Assembly (NCBI GenBank): GCA_031556725.1
Contig: JAVBSL010000014.1
Location: 1-64,000, forward strand
Source of the DNA: UBA935 sp031556725
GTDB taxonomy: Bacteria; Bacillota; Clostridia; Lachnospirales; Lachnospiraceae
Direction of reading: 5' to 3'
Length of the DNA stretch: 64,000 nt
Shown: positions 25,900 to 34,711 of the stretch, one piece after another
How positions within the stretch are numbered: the first letter of the stretch is position 1
How the letters are laid out: each line of letters begins with the position of its first letter
Program-made: the position numbers and the translations under genes
The notes under the pieces: model-generated
What the model was told of the DNA's origin: nothing
The model's database searches: none
What the model saw: the letters and a program-made list of their open reading frames with translations, nothing else

Positions 25900-26927
25900 A
25901 ATTAATAAAAACCGAGGAGGCGGCAGGACATATTCTCTGCCATGATATTACCCGGATTATTCCGGGGGTCGTTAAGGATGCTGCATTCCGCAAAGGACAT
26001 GTGGTGAGGCCGGAAGATATCCCGGTGCTGTTGTCCCTGGGAAAAGAACACTTATATGTGTGGGAGGCCAAAGCCGGGATGCTGCACGAGGATGAAGGGG
26101 CGCAGGTGTTATGTGAATTATGTATGAATGAATATATGACAGCAACCGCGCCAAAAGAAGGTAAGATCGAAATCATAGCAGATACGGACGGCCTGCTGGT
26201 AATTGACAGAGCGCGGCTTGATCGGATGAACGCTATGGGTGAGCTGATGATTGCCGCGAGGCATGGAAATTTTCCTGTAAAAAAAGGTGACCGGCTGGGA
26301 GCAGTCCGGATTATTCCGCTGGTGATAGCGGAAGAAAAGCTGAGGGCTGCCAGAGAAGCGGCAGGTGAAAAGCCGGTTTTTACGTTACTGCCGTTTTTAC
26401 CCTGGCAGGCAGGAATAATAACCACCGGCAGTGAAATTTATAAGGGCCGGATTAAAGACGCTTTCGGCCCGGTCATCAGGAACAAATTGGCGGAGTATGG
26501 GGTTACGGTTTTGGGACAGCGGATCGTTGATGACGGGCAGGAGCATATTGTGGCCGCCATTCAGGCCTTTATTGAGGAAGGTGCCCAGATGATTCTGTGT
26601 ACCGGCGGGATGAGCGTGGACCCCGATGACCGGACGCCGGGAGCGGTGAAAGCCGCCGGCGCGGATATCGTGACTTACGGTGCCCCGGTTCTGCCGGGAG
26701 CCATGTTTCTGCTGGCCTATATCCGGCATCAGGACCGGAGGATTCCGGTGATGGGACTGCCGGGCTGTGTCATGTATGCGGGGCGGACCATCTTTGACCT
26801 GATTCTGCCACGGATTCTGGCCGGAGTGGAAGTGGAAGCTGCCGATATCACCCGTCTGGGGGAAGGCGGTTTGTGCTTAAACTGTGAAGTATGTCATTTC
26901 CCCAATTGCGGTTTTGGCAAAAATTAA
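25896..26927 (+). CDS. Molybdopterin-binding protein with Cys-rich C terminus
   Basis: Related to the MoaB/MogA/MoeA molybdopterin-binding fold: ITTGSEIYKGRIKDAFGPVI, ILCTGGMSVDPDDRTPGA and MGLPGCVMYAGRTIFDLILP match the MPT-binding loops. The N-terminal half (about 170 residues) is unlike standard MoeA. The C terminus ends CLNCEVCHFPNCGFGK, four cysteines that could bind a metal or FeS cluster. GTG 25896 overlaps the mobA-mobB stop (GTGA), giving 343 residues; an upstream in-frame start lies inside the previous gene. The exact reaction is unknown; it is often annotated only as a molybdopterin-binding protein. Confidence 0.82.
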   Translation: MKLIKTEEAAGHILCHDITRIIPGVVKDAAFRKGHVVRPEDIPVLLSLGKEHLYVWEAKAGMLHEDEGAQVLCELCMNEYMTATAPKEGKIEIIADTDGLLVIDRARLDRMNAMGELMIAARHGNFPVKKGDRLGAVRIIPLVIAEEKLRAAREAAGEKPVFTLLPFLPWQAGIITTGSEIYKGRIKDAFGPVIRNKLAEYGVTVLGQRIVDDGQEHIVAAIQAFIEEGAQMILCTGGMSVDPDDRTPGAVKAAGADIVTYGAPVLPGAMFLLAYIRHQDRRIPVMGLPGCVMYAGRTIFDLILPRILAGVEVEAADITRLGEGGLCLNCEVCHFPNCGFGKN

Positions 26928-26944
26928 GAAAAGGAGCAGGTAAA

Positions 26945-27412
26945 ATGTCACAATTTACTCATTTTGACAGACATGGAAATGCTGTCATGGTGGATGTTAC
27001 CGATAAAGAAAATACGGAACGAATAGCGGTTGCCCAGGGCAGTATCCGGGTCAGCGAGGCCATTTTCCGGGCCGTCACCGAAGGCACGGCGGGCAAGGGA
27101 GATGTGCTGGGGACAGCCAGAATAGCCGGAATTATGGCGGCAAAAAAAACCGGAGAGCTGATTCCTCTATGTCATCCGCTGATGCTGACCAAGGTTGCCG
27201 TTGATTTCCGGCTGCAGGAGGAGTCCTGCATCATCACGGCGGTTTGTACGGCCAAGCTGTATGGCCGGACCGGTGTGGAGATGGAAGCACTAACCGGCGT
27301 CAGTGTCGCCTTGCTGACAATCTATGATATGTGCAAGGCTCTTGACCGCGGAATGGTACTGACAGATATCCATCTGATTGAAAAAAAGGGCGGGAAAAGT
27401 GATTATAATTAA
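26945..27412 (+). CDS. moaC: Cyclic pyranopterin monophosphate synthase MoaC
   Basis: Acts after MoaA to form cyclic pyranopterin monophosphate. Signatures: LCHPLMLTKVAV, GRTGVEMEALTGVSVALLTI and YDMCKALDRGM. The start is ATG 26945 behind AAGGAGC; 155 residues, the normal length. An upstream in-frame start lies within the previous gene and is not used. Confidence 0.96.
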   Translation: MSQFTHFDRHGNAVMVDVTDKENTERIAVAQGSIRVSEAIFRAVTEGTAGKGDVLGTARIAGIMAAKKTGELIPLCHPLMLTKVAVDFRLQEESCIITAVCTAKLYGRTGVEMEALTGVSVALLTIYDMCKALDRGMVLTDIHLIEKKGGKSDYN

Positions 27413-28196
27413 AAAAATAATGTATCCGGTAATGGCAGTAGTATTATTTGCCGGGATTACGGCAGGCTGCGGAAATGGGGAACGCAGTCAAAATATCGAA
27501 AAAAAAGAACTGGTGATTCTGGCGGCGGCCAGTCTCACCGATGCATGTAATGATATTAAAGAAAAATATGAAGCGGAACACAGCAATATTACATTAACCT
27601 TTTCCTATGCCGGATCAGGAGCCCTGCAGACGCAGATTGAAGAGGGGGTACCGGCAGATATTTTTCTGTCAGCGGCAATGAAGCAAATGACGGCGCTTCA
27701 GGATCAGGATATGGTAGCGCCGGAGACAGTAGTGAAGCTGCTGGAAAATAAGGTTGTTTTGATTGTTCCGGAGAACAGCAGCCTTTCCCTTGTCTCTTTT
27801 GAGGACGTAATCAGAGAGGATGTTACCCTGATTGGTTTAGGAGAGCCGGGCAGCGTGCCGGTTGGACAGTATGCGGAGGAGATTTTTACTTATCTTGGAA
27901 TTACTGATGAGGTCAGAAAGAAGGCTAATTATGGTGCGGATGTCCGAACGGTGCTTTCCTGGGTGGAGGAAGGAGCTGTAGACTGCGGTGTGGTTTATGC
28001 CACAGATGCTTTTAACGGTAATCAGTTGAAGATCATCTGTGAAGCACCGGCGGATTCTTGTCAGCCGGTGGTTTATCCGGCAGGTATCTTAAAGGGTTCC
28101 GGGGAAGAAGAGGAAGCGGCGAAATTTCTGGAATATCTGCAGCAGGATGACGTGATGGAGATTTTTGCGGCGTATGGCTTTACGCCGTTAGTGTAG
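27399..28196 (+). CDS. modA: Molybdate ABC transporter substrate-binding lipoprotein ModA
   Basis: Extracellular molybdate/tungstate-binding protein. The N-terminal signal has a lipobox ending ITAGC. Mature motifs are VILAAASLTDACNDI, SYAGSGALQTQIEEG, PADIFLSAA and the C-terminal VVYPAGILKGS. The start is probably GTG 27399, overlapping the moaC end by 14 bases; ATG 27420 is an alternative. A perfect 6-bp hairpin (GCCCGC-TCAA-GCGGGC, 28206-28221) lies between modA and modB. Confidence 0.92.
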   Translation: MIIIKKIMYPVMAVVLFAGITAGCGNGERSQNIEKKELVILAAASLTDACNDIKEKYEAEHSNITLTFSYAGSGALQTQIEEGVPADIFLSAAMKQMTALQDQDMVAPETVVKLLENKVVLIVPENSSLSLVSFEDVIREDVTLIGLGEPGSVPVGQYAEEIFTYLGITDEVRKKANYGADVRTVLSWVEEGAVDCGVVYATDAFNGNQLKIICEAPADSCQPVVYPAGILKGSGEEEEAAKFLEYLQQDDVMEIFAAYGFTPLV

Positions 28197-28238
28197 TATT
28201 GAAACGCCCGCTCAAGCGGGCAGATAGGAGCCATAAGT

Positions 28239-28919
28239 ATGAGTTTTTCACCTTTCCTGATCTCCATGAAGGTGGCACTGTGTGCTACCGGATGCACCTT
28301 TGTACTGGGGCTGCTGGCCGCCAGACTGGTTATGGCCTGCCCCAGGGGACGTGCTCTGGCGGACGGAATATTGTCGCTGCCGATGGTCTTGCCGCCAACG
28401 GTAGTGGGGTTCTTTTTGTTGATTGTGTTTGGAAATAACGGCTGGCTGGGAAAGATCCTTTCGAGACTGGGGATGGGTGTTGTTTTTACCTGGCAGGGGG
28501 CAGTGATTGCCGCAGTGGCGGTTTCCTTTCCATTGATGTATCGGACGGCCAGAGGTGCTTTGGCTCAGGTGGAACCGGATCTGGTGAATGCGGCCAGAAC
28601 ACTGGGAATGTCGGAAATGATGATTTTTTTTAAGGTGCTGATGCCTATTGCCTGGCCGGGAATCCTGGCCGGCACAATCCTTTCTTTTGCCCGGGCCCTG
28701 GGGGAGTTTGGGGCCACCATTATGCTGGCGGGAAACATCCCCGGCAAAACCCAGACCATGTCGGTGGCGGTGTATACGGCAGTACAGAGTGGAAACCGGA
28801 GACTGGCATATGAATGGACAGCAGTCATCATGGTTATTTCGCTGGTGACGATGCTGTTGATGAATTATTGGAATCATTTTGCTGAAGGGCAAAGGCACCA
28901 CAAATGGAAGCGCTTATAA
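28239..28919 (+). CDS. modB: Molybdate ABC transporter permease ModB
   Basis: Membrane channel of the molybdate importer, 226 residues with about five helices. The permease EAA-type loop reads AARTLGMSEMMIFFKVLMPIA, followed by PGILAGTILSFARALGEFG. AGGAG lies 9 bases before ATG 28239. It is followed 13 bases later by modC. Confidence 0.94.
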   Translation: MSFSPFLISMKVALCATGCTFVLGLLAARLVMACPRGRALADGILSLPMVLPPTVVGFFLLIVFGNNGWLGKILSRLGMGVVFTWQGAVIAAVAVSFPLMYRTARGALAQVEPDLVNAARTLGMSEMMIFFKVLMPIAWPGILAGTILSFARALGEFGATIMLAGNIPGKTQTMSVAVYTAVQSGNRRLAYEWTAVIMVISLVTMLLMNYWNHFAEGQRHHKWKRL

Positions 28920-28932
28920 GAAGGGGCAAAAA

Positions 28933-30015
28933 ATGGAACTTTTTGTTGATATCGAAAAAAGGCTGGGGGATTTTCTGCTGCAGGTAACATTTACGGCGGG
29001 CAATGAGGTGTTTGGCATACTGGGTGCTTCAGGCTGCGGTAAGAGCATGACCCTTAAGTGTATTGCCGGCATTGAAACCCCGGACCGGGGAACCATCAGG
29101 CTGAACGGCAAAATACTGTTTGATTCTGACCAGAAAATAAATCTTCCGGCCAGAGTGCGGAATGTGGGATATTTATTTCAGGATTATGCCCTGTTTCCCC
29201 ATATGACGGTCAGGCAGAATCTGATGTGCGGCATCCGAAACACAGAACCTGGGAGCCGGAAAGAAAAAAAAGCGGCGGATCACCAAAAGGTTGACAGCTT
29301 TATTAATAAATTTTATCTGAAAGAACAGGAAAACCTTTATCCTGCCCAGCTTTCAGGGGGGCAGAAGCAGCGGACGGCATTGGCCAGGATGCTGATGGGG
29401 GAACCGGAAATGCTGATGCTGGACGAGCCCTTTTCCGCCCTGGACCCTTATTTGAAGTGGCAATTGGAGCAGGAAATCATGAAGATAACCGAGAGCTTAA
29501 AGCAGCCGGTTTTGTTTGTATCCCATAATCGGGATGAGATTTTCCGGCTGACCCATCGGGTAGGGGTAATGGATACGGGAAAGCTGGCAGATATCCAGAG
29601 TAAGCAGGAACTGTTTGGCCATCCCGGGACGCTGGCGGCGGCTCTTTTGACGGGCTGTAAGAATATTACGGCTTTGGAGCCTGAGGGAGCGGATACGTAC
29701 TATGCATCAGACTGGGGGATCATGCTGAAAACAACGGCGGGGAAACAGAAAAATCCCATCTATGCAGGTTTTCGTGCCCATTATTTTGAAATTACCGGAC
29801 AAATGGAGCCGGTGAATGTATTTGATGTTGAGATTTTGCGGGTAATCGAGGATACTTTTTCCGTCATCCTGCTGTTCCGTCAACGGGGGCATGTATCACA
29901 AAAGGAATGGTCGGTGCTGCGTTTCGAGCTTCCCAAGGAAATGTGGAAGCTTTGGCAGAACCGTCCCTTTTATTTGAAAATACCCGGGGAACAGATTATC
30001 TTGCTGGAGCAATAG
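28933..30015 (+). CDS. modC: Molybdate ABC transporter ATP-binding protein ModC
   Basis: ATPase of the molybdate importer. Walker A is GASGCGKSM (Met where Thr is usual), the signature is LSGGQKQR and Walker B is MLMLDEPFSALD. The C-terminal third is a TOBE-like regulatory region. The start is ATG 28933 with AAGGGG upstream, giving 360 residues; an earlier in-frame ATG lies inside modB. Confidence 0.93.
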   Translation: MELFVDIEKRLGDFLLQVTFTAGNEVFGILGASGCGKSMTLKCIAGIETPDRGTIRLNGKILFDSDQKINLPARVRNVGYLFQDYALFPHMTVRQNLMCGIRNTEPGSRKEKKAADHQKVDSFINKFYLKEQENLYPAQLSGGQKQRTALARMLMGEPEMLMLDEPFSALDPYLKWQLEQEIMKITESLKQPVLFVSHNRDEIFRLTHRVGVMDTGKLADIQSKQELFGHPGTLAAALLTGCKNITALEPEGADTYYASDWGIMLKTTAGKQKNPIYAGFRAHYFEITGQMEPVNVFDVEILRVIEDTFSVILLFRQRGHVSQKEWSVLRFELPKEMWKLWQNRPFYLKIPGEQIILLEQ

Positions 30016-30024
30016 GAGGACAAA

Positions 30025-31005
30025 TTGAAAGACAATTATGGGAGAGAAATCACCTATTTAAGAATATCGGTGACAGATAAATGTAATTTGCGGTGCAGCT
30101 ACTGCATGCCCCGGGAAGGGATTACCCGGATGCCCCATGAGGAGCTGCTGACCTTAGAAGAGTTGGGACGTGTTGTGGGTATTTTAACTGATCTGGGAAT
30201 CAAAAAAGTCCGAATAACCGGAGGTGAGCCGCTGGTCAGAAAGAATGTAATCAGTCTGATCCGGGATATCTCGGCCGCCGGTATTGAGGAAATCGCCATG
30301 ACCACAAACGGCGTGCTGTTGGCCGAAATGGCCCAGGAGCTGTGGCAGGCCGGACTGCGGAGTGTCAATATCAGCCTGGATGCTGCTAATCCCCGGACCT
30401 TTGCCGGTATTACCGCCAGAGAGGAATATCAAAAGGTCATGGATGCTATGGCAGAGGCAGACCGGCTGGGATACCGGATGAAAATAAACTGTGTCCCCTG
30501 CCGTGGTTTGAATGAGGAAGAGCTACCGGACATTGCCCAGCTGGCCAGGGACCGAAACATCGATGTCCGGTTTATTGAGCTGATGCCTATTGGCTGTGCC
30601 ACCCAATTTAAAGGGATACCCTCCGATGAGCTGCTGGCCAGGCTGGAACAAATTTACGGTCCTGCCCGGGCCCTGCCCAGAGAAGATTTAGGCAGCCCGG
30701 CGGCTTATTACCGGTTTTCCGGATTTCAGGCCCGAATCGGCTTCATCAGCCCCATGACCCATCAATTTTGTCAGGCGTGTAACCGGATCAGACTGACGGC
30801 TGACGGTTACTTAAAGCTATGCCTGCATTATCGAGATGGGCTGGCGTTAAAACCCCTGCTGCGAAGCGGCAGCAGTGACCAGGAAATCAAAGCCCGGATT
30901 ATGGAGGCAGTAAAGGAAAAACCCCAGGCTCATAACTTCCAAAAAGAGGTTATTTCCAATAATAATCGGGAAGAAGAGCGTAAGATGGTACAGATTGGCG
31001 GATAA
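30025..31005 (+). CDS. moaA: GTP 3',8-cyclase MoaA
   Basis: Radical-SAM enzyme that converts GTP to 3',8-cyclo-GTP in the first Moco step. The SAM cluster motif is CNLRCSYC. The C-terminal 4Fe-4S cluster cysteines are in CQACNRIRLTADGYLKLC. The protein ends in QIGG; the terminal double glycine is needed in known MoaA. The start is TTG 30025 behind AGGAGG; 326 residues. Confidence 0.96.
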   Translation: MKDNYGREITYLRISVTDKCNLRCSYCMPREGITRMPHEELLTLEELGRVVGILTDLGIKKVRITGGEPLVRKNVISLIRDISAAGIEEIAMTTNGVLLAEMAQELWQAGLRSVNISLDAANPRTFAGITAREEYQKVMDAMAEADRLGYRMKINCVPCRGLNEEELPDIAQLARDRNIDVRFIELMPIGCATQFKGIPSDELLARLEQIYGPARALPREDLGSPAAYYRFSGFQARIGFISPMTHQFCQACNRIRLTADGYLKLCLHYRDGLALKPLLRSGSSDQEIKARIMEAVKEKPQAHNFQKEVISNNNREEERKMVQIGG

Positions 31006-31033
31006 GAACTGCAAAAGCAGTAAGGAGGAAAGT

Positions 31034-31468
31034 ATGGGAATAATCAAAGCAGTATGTATTAGTGAAAAAAAGGGAACAGCAAAAATAGATATTGGGGAAT
31101 GTAAATTTATAGAAAATTTCGGTCTGGAAAAGGATGCCCATGCCGGAGACTGGCACCGGCAGGTGAGCCTGTTGTCCTATGATCAGGTGGAGGATTTCCG
31201 GAAAAGAGGGGCGATGGTGGCCGACGGAGCTTTTGGCGAGAATCTTCTGGTAGAGGGACTTGATTTTAAGACTTTTCCGGTGGGCACCAGATTTTATTGT
31301 AATGATGTCATCCTGGAACTCACGCAAATCGGCAAAGAATGTCACTCCTATTGTGAGATTCGCAGACAGGTGGGGGATTGCATTATGCCCCGGGAAGGTG
31401 TATTTGCCAGAGTTCTTCGGGGGGGAATCATCAGGAAAGGGGATTTGTTATATGCTGGAGAAATTTAA
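31034..31468 (+). CDS. MOSC-domain protein
   Basis: Small stand-alone MOSC domain (144 residues), the sulfur-carrier fold found in Moco sulfurases. GLEKDAHAGDWHRQVSLLS and GAFGENLLVEG are typical. GKECHSYCEI holds two cysteines and a third follows in GDCIMPREG. A role in Moco sulfuration or handling is inferred from the neighbours. The start is ATG 31034 after AAGGAGGAA. Confidence 0.88.
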   Translation: MGIIKAVCISEKKGTAKIDIGECKFIENFGLEKDAHAGDWHRQVSLLSYDQVEDFRKRGAMVADGAFGENLLVEGLDFKTFPVGTRFYCNDVILELTQIGKECHSYCEIRRQVGDCIMPREGVFARVLRGGIIRKGDLLYAGEI

Positions 31469-31949
31469 AGCAGCCGTTATTACGGCCAGTGACAGCCGCT
31501 CAGTGGAGGGCGGTGAAGATATCAGCGGCCAGATAATCAAAGAAATCATGGAATCAGCCGGTTATACGGTGATTGCCAGCCGGCTTCTGGCGGATGAGGA
31601 AGAACTGATCTATGAGGAACTGGTAAAGCTGTCCGACGAAGAAGGAGCCGATCTGATTCTCACCACCGGCGGAACCGGTCTTTCCCAGCGGGATTATACA
31701 CCTGAAGCGACCTTGCGTGCCGCCACCAGAAATGTACCGGGGATTGCGGAGGCGATCCGCAGCTACAGCATGACCATTACCAGGAGGGCCATGCTCAGCC
31801 GGGGAGTCAGTGTGATGCGGAATCAGACACTGATCATCAATCTCCCCGGAAGCCCCAAAGCGGTCAGGGAAACTTTGGCATTTCTGCTGCCGGAGCTGGA
31901 GCACGGCCTGCTGATTATGACGGGCAGAACAGGGGATTGCGGAGCCTGA
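31452..31949 (+). CDS. mogA: Molybdopterin adenylyltransferase (MogA/MoaB family)
   Basis: Adenylates molybdopterin before metal insertion by MoeA. Motifs: AAVITASDSRS, TTGGTGLSQRDYTPEATL and INLPGSPKAVRETLAFLLP. 165 residues. The start is ATG 31452, overlapping the MOSC gene by 17 bases; a longer frame into that gene has no support. Last gene of the first Moco transcription unit. MogA versus MoaB cannot be told from sequence alone. Confidence 0.9.
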   Translation: MLEKFKAAVITASDSRSVEGGEDISGQIIKEIMESAGYTVIASRLLADEEELIYEELVKLSDEEGADLILTTGGTGLSQRDYTPEATLRAATRNVPGIAEAIRSYSMTITRRAMLSRGVSVMRNQTLIINLPGSPKAVRETLAFLLPELEHGLLIMTGRTGDCGA

Positions 31950-31966
31950 TTTTACGCCTTTTCACC

Positions 31967-32026
31967 TTGTTAAAAATTTAATTACTTTGTTAAAAAATTA
32001 ATTACGTTGTTAAATTTTTATTTAAT
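31967..32026 (+). promoter_or_regulatory. Three 20-bp direct repeats abutting the fdhD promoter
   Basis: Copies begin TTGTTAAA at 31967, 31987 and 32007, exactly 20 bp (two helical turns) apart. The first two share 18 of 20 positions; the third diverges in its second half. The last repeat ends at the -35 hexamer, an activator-like position. The regulator is unknown; AT-rich UP-element function is an alternative. Confidence 0.75.
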
Positions 32027-32055
32027 TTGAAATTATGGAAATATTCCTTTATAGT
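32027..32055 (+). promoter_or_regulatory. Promoter of fdhD-fdhA operon
   Basis: TTGAAA (32027-32032), 17-bp spacer, TATAGT (32050-32055). It gives formate dehydrogenase its own promoter, separate from cofactor synthesis. Confidence 0.7.
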
Positions 32056-32119
32056 AAAACAAGATAGTTAAAATACAGTGCTTTTCTGAGGTCGGAAAGC
32101 TGTGGAAGGAGGGATGAAG

Positions 32120-32875
32120 GTGTCCGTCACGAAAGCGGTGGAGATTTATAAAATTAATGCTGATGAGATTACGGTGCAGAAGGATGAGATGCTGTCGGAA
32201 TTCCGGCTGCAGGTCATCTTTCGTGAAAATACCGATACCCTTTTTTGCTCCGGATTCCAACTGCCGGAGCTGGCGGCGGGATTTCTATATACGGAGTATG
32301 GCGTGGATATTGGCCGGAAAGGGTATGAGATCCGGTTAGAGGAAGCGGAAGACCATGCCATAATCACAATTGAAGAACCAAAGGCATATTCGGAACCGGA
32401 GGGTGCTCAGACATCAGGCGGCATGCAGCCGCCATCCGGGGATGTTTTCCTTTCGTATCGGGAAATTGATGAATGGATGACAGCGTTTTCTCAGCAGTCC
32501 CAATTATTTGCAGCAACCGGAAATGTTCATAGTGCCGGGTTTGTCAGTGGGGATGGAGCCCCCGGATGGTTTTGTGAAGATATCGGCAGACATAATGCTT
32601 TGGACAAGCTGATTGGCAAGGCACTGCTTCAGAACACAGTACTTTCGGAGGGCGTGGTATTTTTGTCCGGGCGGGTTCCTTCGGACATCATGCATAAGCT
32701 GATCCGAGCCGGAGTAACGGTGGCCGTCAGTGTTTCGGCACCCACCCTGGACAGCGTCAGGATGGCCGGAGAGAGTGGGATGACCCTGATCGGATTTGCC
32801 AGAAAGAACCGGATGAATGTTTATTCCCACCCGGAAAGGATTGTGGAATTAAAAGCGATAGGAGAGGAGATTTAA
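32120..32875 (+). CDS. fdhD: Formate dehydrogenase accessory sulfurtransferase FdhD
   Basis: Known FdhD moves sulfur from a cysteine desulfurase to the Mo-bis-MGD cofactor of formate dehydrogenase. Family motifs present: ATGNVHSAGF, EDIGRHNALDKLIG, FLSGRVPSDIMHKLI and SAPTLDSV. The CxxC pair needed in E. coli (C121, C124) is not visible; the expected region reads TSGGMQPPSG, and only two cysteines occur in the protein (LFCSG and WFCED). GTG 32120 is chosen because AAGGAGGG lies 6 bases upstream; ATG 32114 would be only a base from it. 251 residues. Confidence 0.88.
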   Translation: MSVTKAVEIYKINADEITVQKDEMLSEFRLQVIFRENTDTLFCSGFQLPELAAGFLYTEYGVDIGRKGYEIRLEEAEDHAIITIEEPKAYSEPEGAQTSGGMQPPSGDVFLSYREIDEWMTAFSQQSQLFAATGNVHSAGFVSGDGAPGWFCEDIGRHNALDKLIGKALLQNTVLSEGVVFLSGRVPSDIMHKLIRAGVTVAVSVSAPTLDSVRMAGESGMTLIGFARKNRMNVYSHPERIVELKAIGEEI

Positions 32876-34711
32876 ATGTATACCAAAAATGTAATACATA
32901 CAAATGGCATGAATGAAAAAACCACCCGTTTTTTAAATAAGTTTGTTAAAAGAGTGAAAGCCACACCGCCGGGAGTCTGTCCCATTTCGGTGCAGCTTTC
33001 TTTCCTGCAAAGTGCCAGACTGCAAACCTGCGGAAAATGTGTTCCCTGCCGGGACGGATTAGAGCAGGTGGAGAATATGATGATGCAGATTCATGATGGA
33101 AAGGCCGACATGGATACCTTTCAAAATATGGTGGATCTGGCAGAGATGATCAAGGATACCTCGGACTGTGCCATCGGCTATGAAGCAGCAGAGATTGTTT
33201 TACAGAGTGTGGAGCTTTTTTATGATGAGTATATGAGCCATATCCGGGAGGCCCGGTGTCAGGAGGAAATGGGACAGAAGGTGCCCTGTATTTCTTATTG
33301 TCCGGCCAATGTGGATATACCGGGATATGTTGCATTAATTGGAGAAGAACGGTATGACGAGGCGGTCGGACTGATCCGTCATGAGAATCCGTTTCCCACC
33401 GCCTGTGCCTTTATTTGCGAGCACCCCTGCGAAGAAAAATGCCGCCGGGATTTGATTGACAGTCCGGTGAATATCCGGGGGCTGAAGAAGTTTGCCGTAG
33501 ATCAGGCAGCAGCAGATACCGTTAAGGTTCCCAAGGGAAATGTGGCTACGGGTAAACGGGCAGCCATCGTCGGCGGCGGTCCTTCCGGATTAACCACAGC
33601 TTATTACCTTTCCTTGATGGGTCATCAGGTGGTGGTATTTGAAGCCAGAGAAGAGCTGGGTGGAATGCTCCGGTACGGGATACCCAATTACCGCCTTCCC
33701 AAGAACCGGCTGGATGAGGATATCAAGGCCATCCTGTCCACCGGCAATATAGAAGTGCGGCTGAATACCGATATCGGCAGCGAGATTTCCATGGAGCAGC
33801 TTCGCGAAGAATATGATGCGGTTTATATCGCCATCGGCGCCCAGGCCGGTAAGAATGTCAATGTGGAGGGAATTCACAGTAACGGAGTTTATTCGGCAGT
33901 TGACATGCTGGGGGAGATTGGCAGAGGAAATCTGCCGGATTACACGGGAAAAAGAGTAGTGGTAGTAGGGGGCGGCAATGTGGCCATGGACTGCGCCCGC
34001 TCGGCCATTCGCTGTAATGCCAAAGAAGTAACTGTGGTTTATCGCCGCAGACAGGTTGATATGACCGCGTTACCAGCGGAAATCCAGGGGGCCATTGAGG
34101 AAGGGGTGGAACTTATGACCCTGAATGCCCCGGTCCGGGTTCTGGAAGATGAAAACGGCTGTGTCAAGGCTTTTGTAGCCCAGCCCCAGATTATCAGCGT
34201 ATATGATAAACGGGGAGAACCTTCGGCGAAGAAAGCCAATAAGCCGGAAATAGAGATTCCCTGCGAGGTAGTATTGATGGCCATCGGCCAGGATATTGTC
34301 TCGGCCCGTTTTCAGGAATACAGTGTCAACCCTCACCGCAAAACCTTTGAGACGGAGCCTGACTGCCTGTTAAAAGGCTACAAGAAGCTTTTTGCCGGCG
34401 GTGACTGTGTTTTTGGCCCGGCCACCGTCATTAAGGCCATTGCAGCCGGTAAGGTGGCAGCGCTCAGCATTGATGAATATTTGGGATATCATCATAAGTA
34501 TAAGGACAATATTACGGTTCCCAAGCCTCGTGAGAATGACCGGACCCATTATGGCCGGGTACATCTCACCGATATTTCCGCCAGAGAGCGAAAGACCAGT
34601 TTTGAACCCATTGAAAATGGGATGTCCTATGATGAAGCCATGCAGGAGTGTGGTAAATGCCTTAGATGCGATCACTTTGGCTGTGGTGTTGTGGAAGGAG
34701 GGAGAGTGTAA
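32876..34711 (+). CDS. NuoF-type FeS domain fused to GltD-type FAD/NAD(P) oxidoreductase
   Basis: Electron-transfer partner of the formate dehydrogenase, 611 residues. The first 130 residues match the C-terminal 4Fe-4S part of NuoF (CGKCVPCRDGLEQVENMM, later DCAIGYEAAE). Next is the GltD/NfnB-type two-4Fe-4S region (ISYCPANVDIPGYVALI, CEHPCEEKCRRDLID), then FAD-binding AIVGGGPSGLTTAYYLS and NAD(P)-binding VVVVGGGNVAMDCARSA. The NuoF FMN/NADH domain is absent. It probably passes electrons between FdhA clusters and NAD(P)H; direction and bifurcation cannot be read from sequence. The stop overlaps the fdhA start (TAATG). Confidence 0.85.
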   Translation: MYTKNVIHTNGMNEKTTRFLNKFVKRVKATPPGVCPISVQLSFLQSARLQTCGKCVPCRDGLEQVENMMMQIHDGKADMDTFQNMVDLAEMIKDTSDCAIGYEAAEIVLQSVELFYDEYMSHIREARCQEEMGQKVPCISYCPANVDIPGYVALIGEERYDEAVGLIRHENPFPTACAFICEHPCEEKCRRDLIDSPVNIRGLKKFAVDQAAADTVKVPKGNVATGKRAAIVGGGPSGLTTAYYLSLMGHQVVVFEAREELGGMLRYGIPNYRLPKNRLDEDIKAILSTGNIEVRLNTDIGSEISMEQLREEYDAVYIAIGAQAGKNVNVEGIHSNGVYSAVDMLGEIGRGNLPDYTGKRVVVVGGGNVAMDCARSAIRCNAKEVTVVYRRRQVDMTALPAEIQGAIEEGVELMTLNAPVRVLEDENGCVKAFVAQPQIISVYDKRGEPSAKKANKPEIEIPCEVVLMAIGQDIVSARFQEYSVNPHRKTFETEPDCLLKGYKKLFAGGDCVFGPATVIKAIAAGKVAALSIDEYLGYHHKYKDNITVPKPRENDRTHYGRVHLTDISARERKTSFEPIENGMSYDEAMQECGKCLRCDHFGCGVVEGGRV

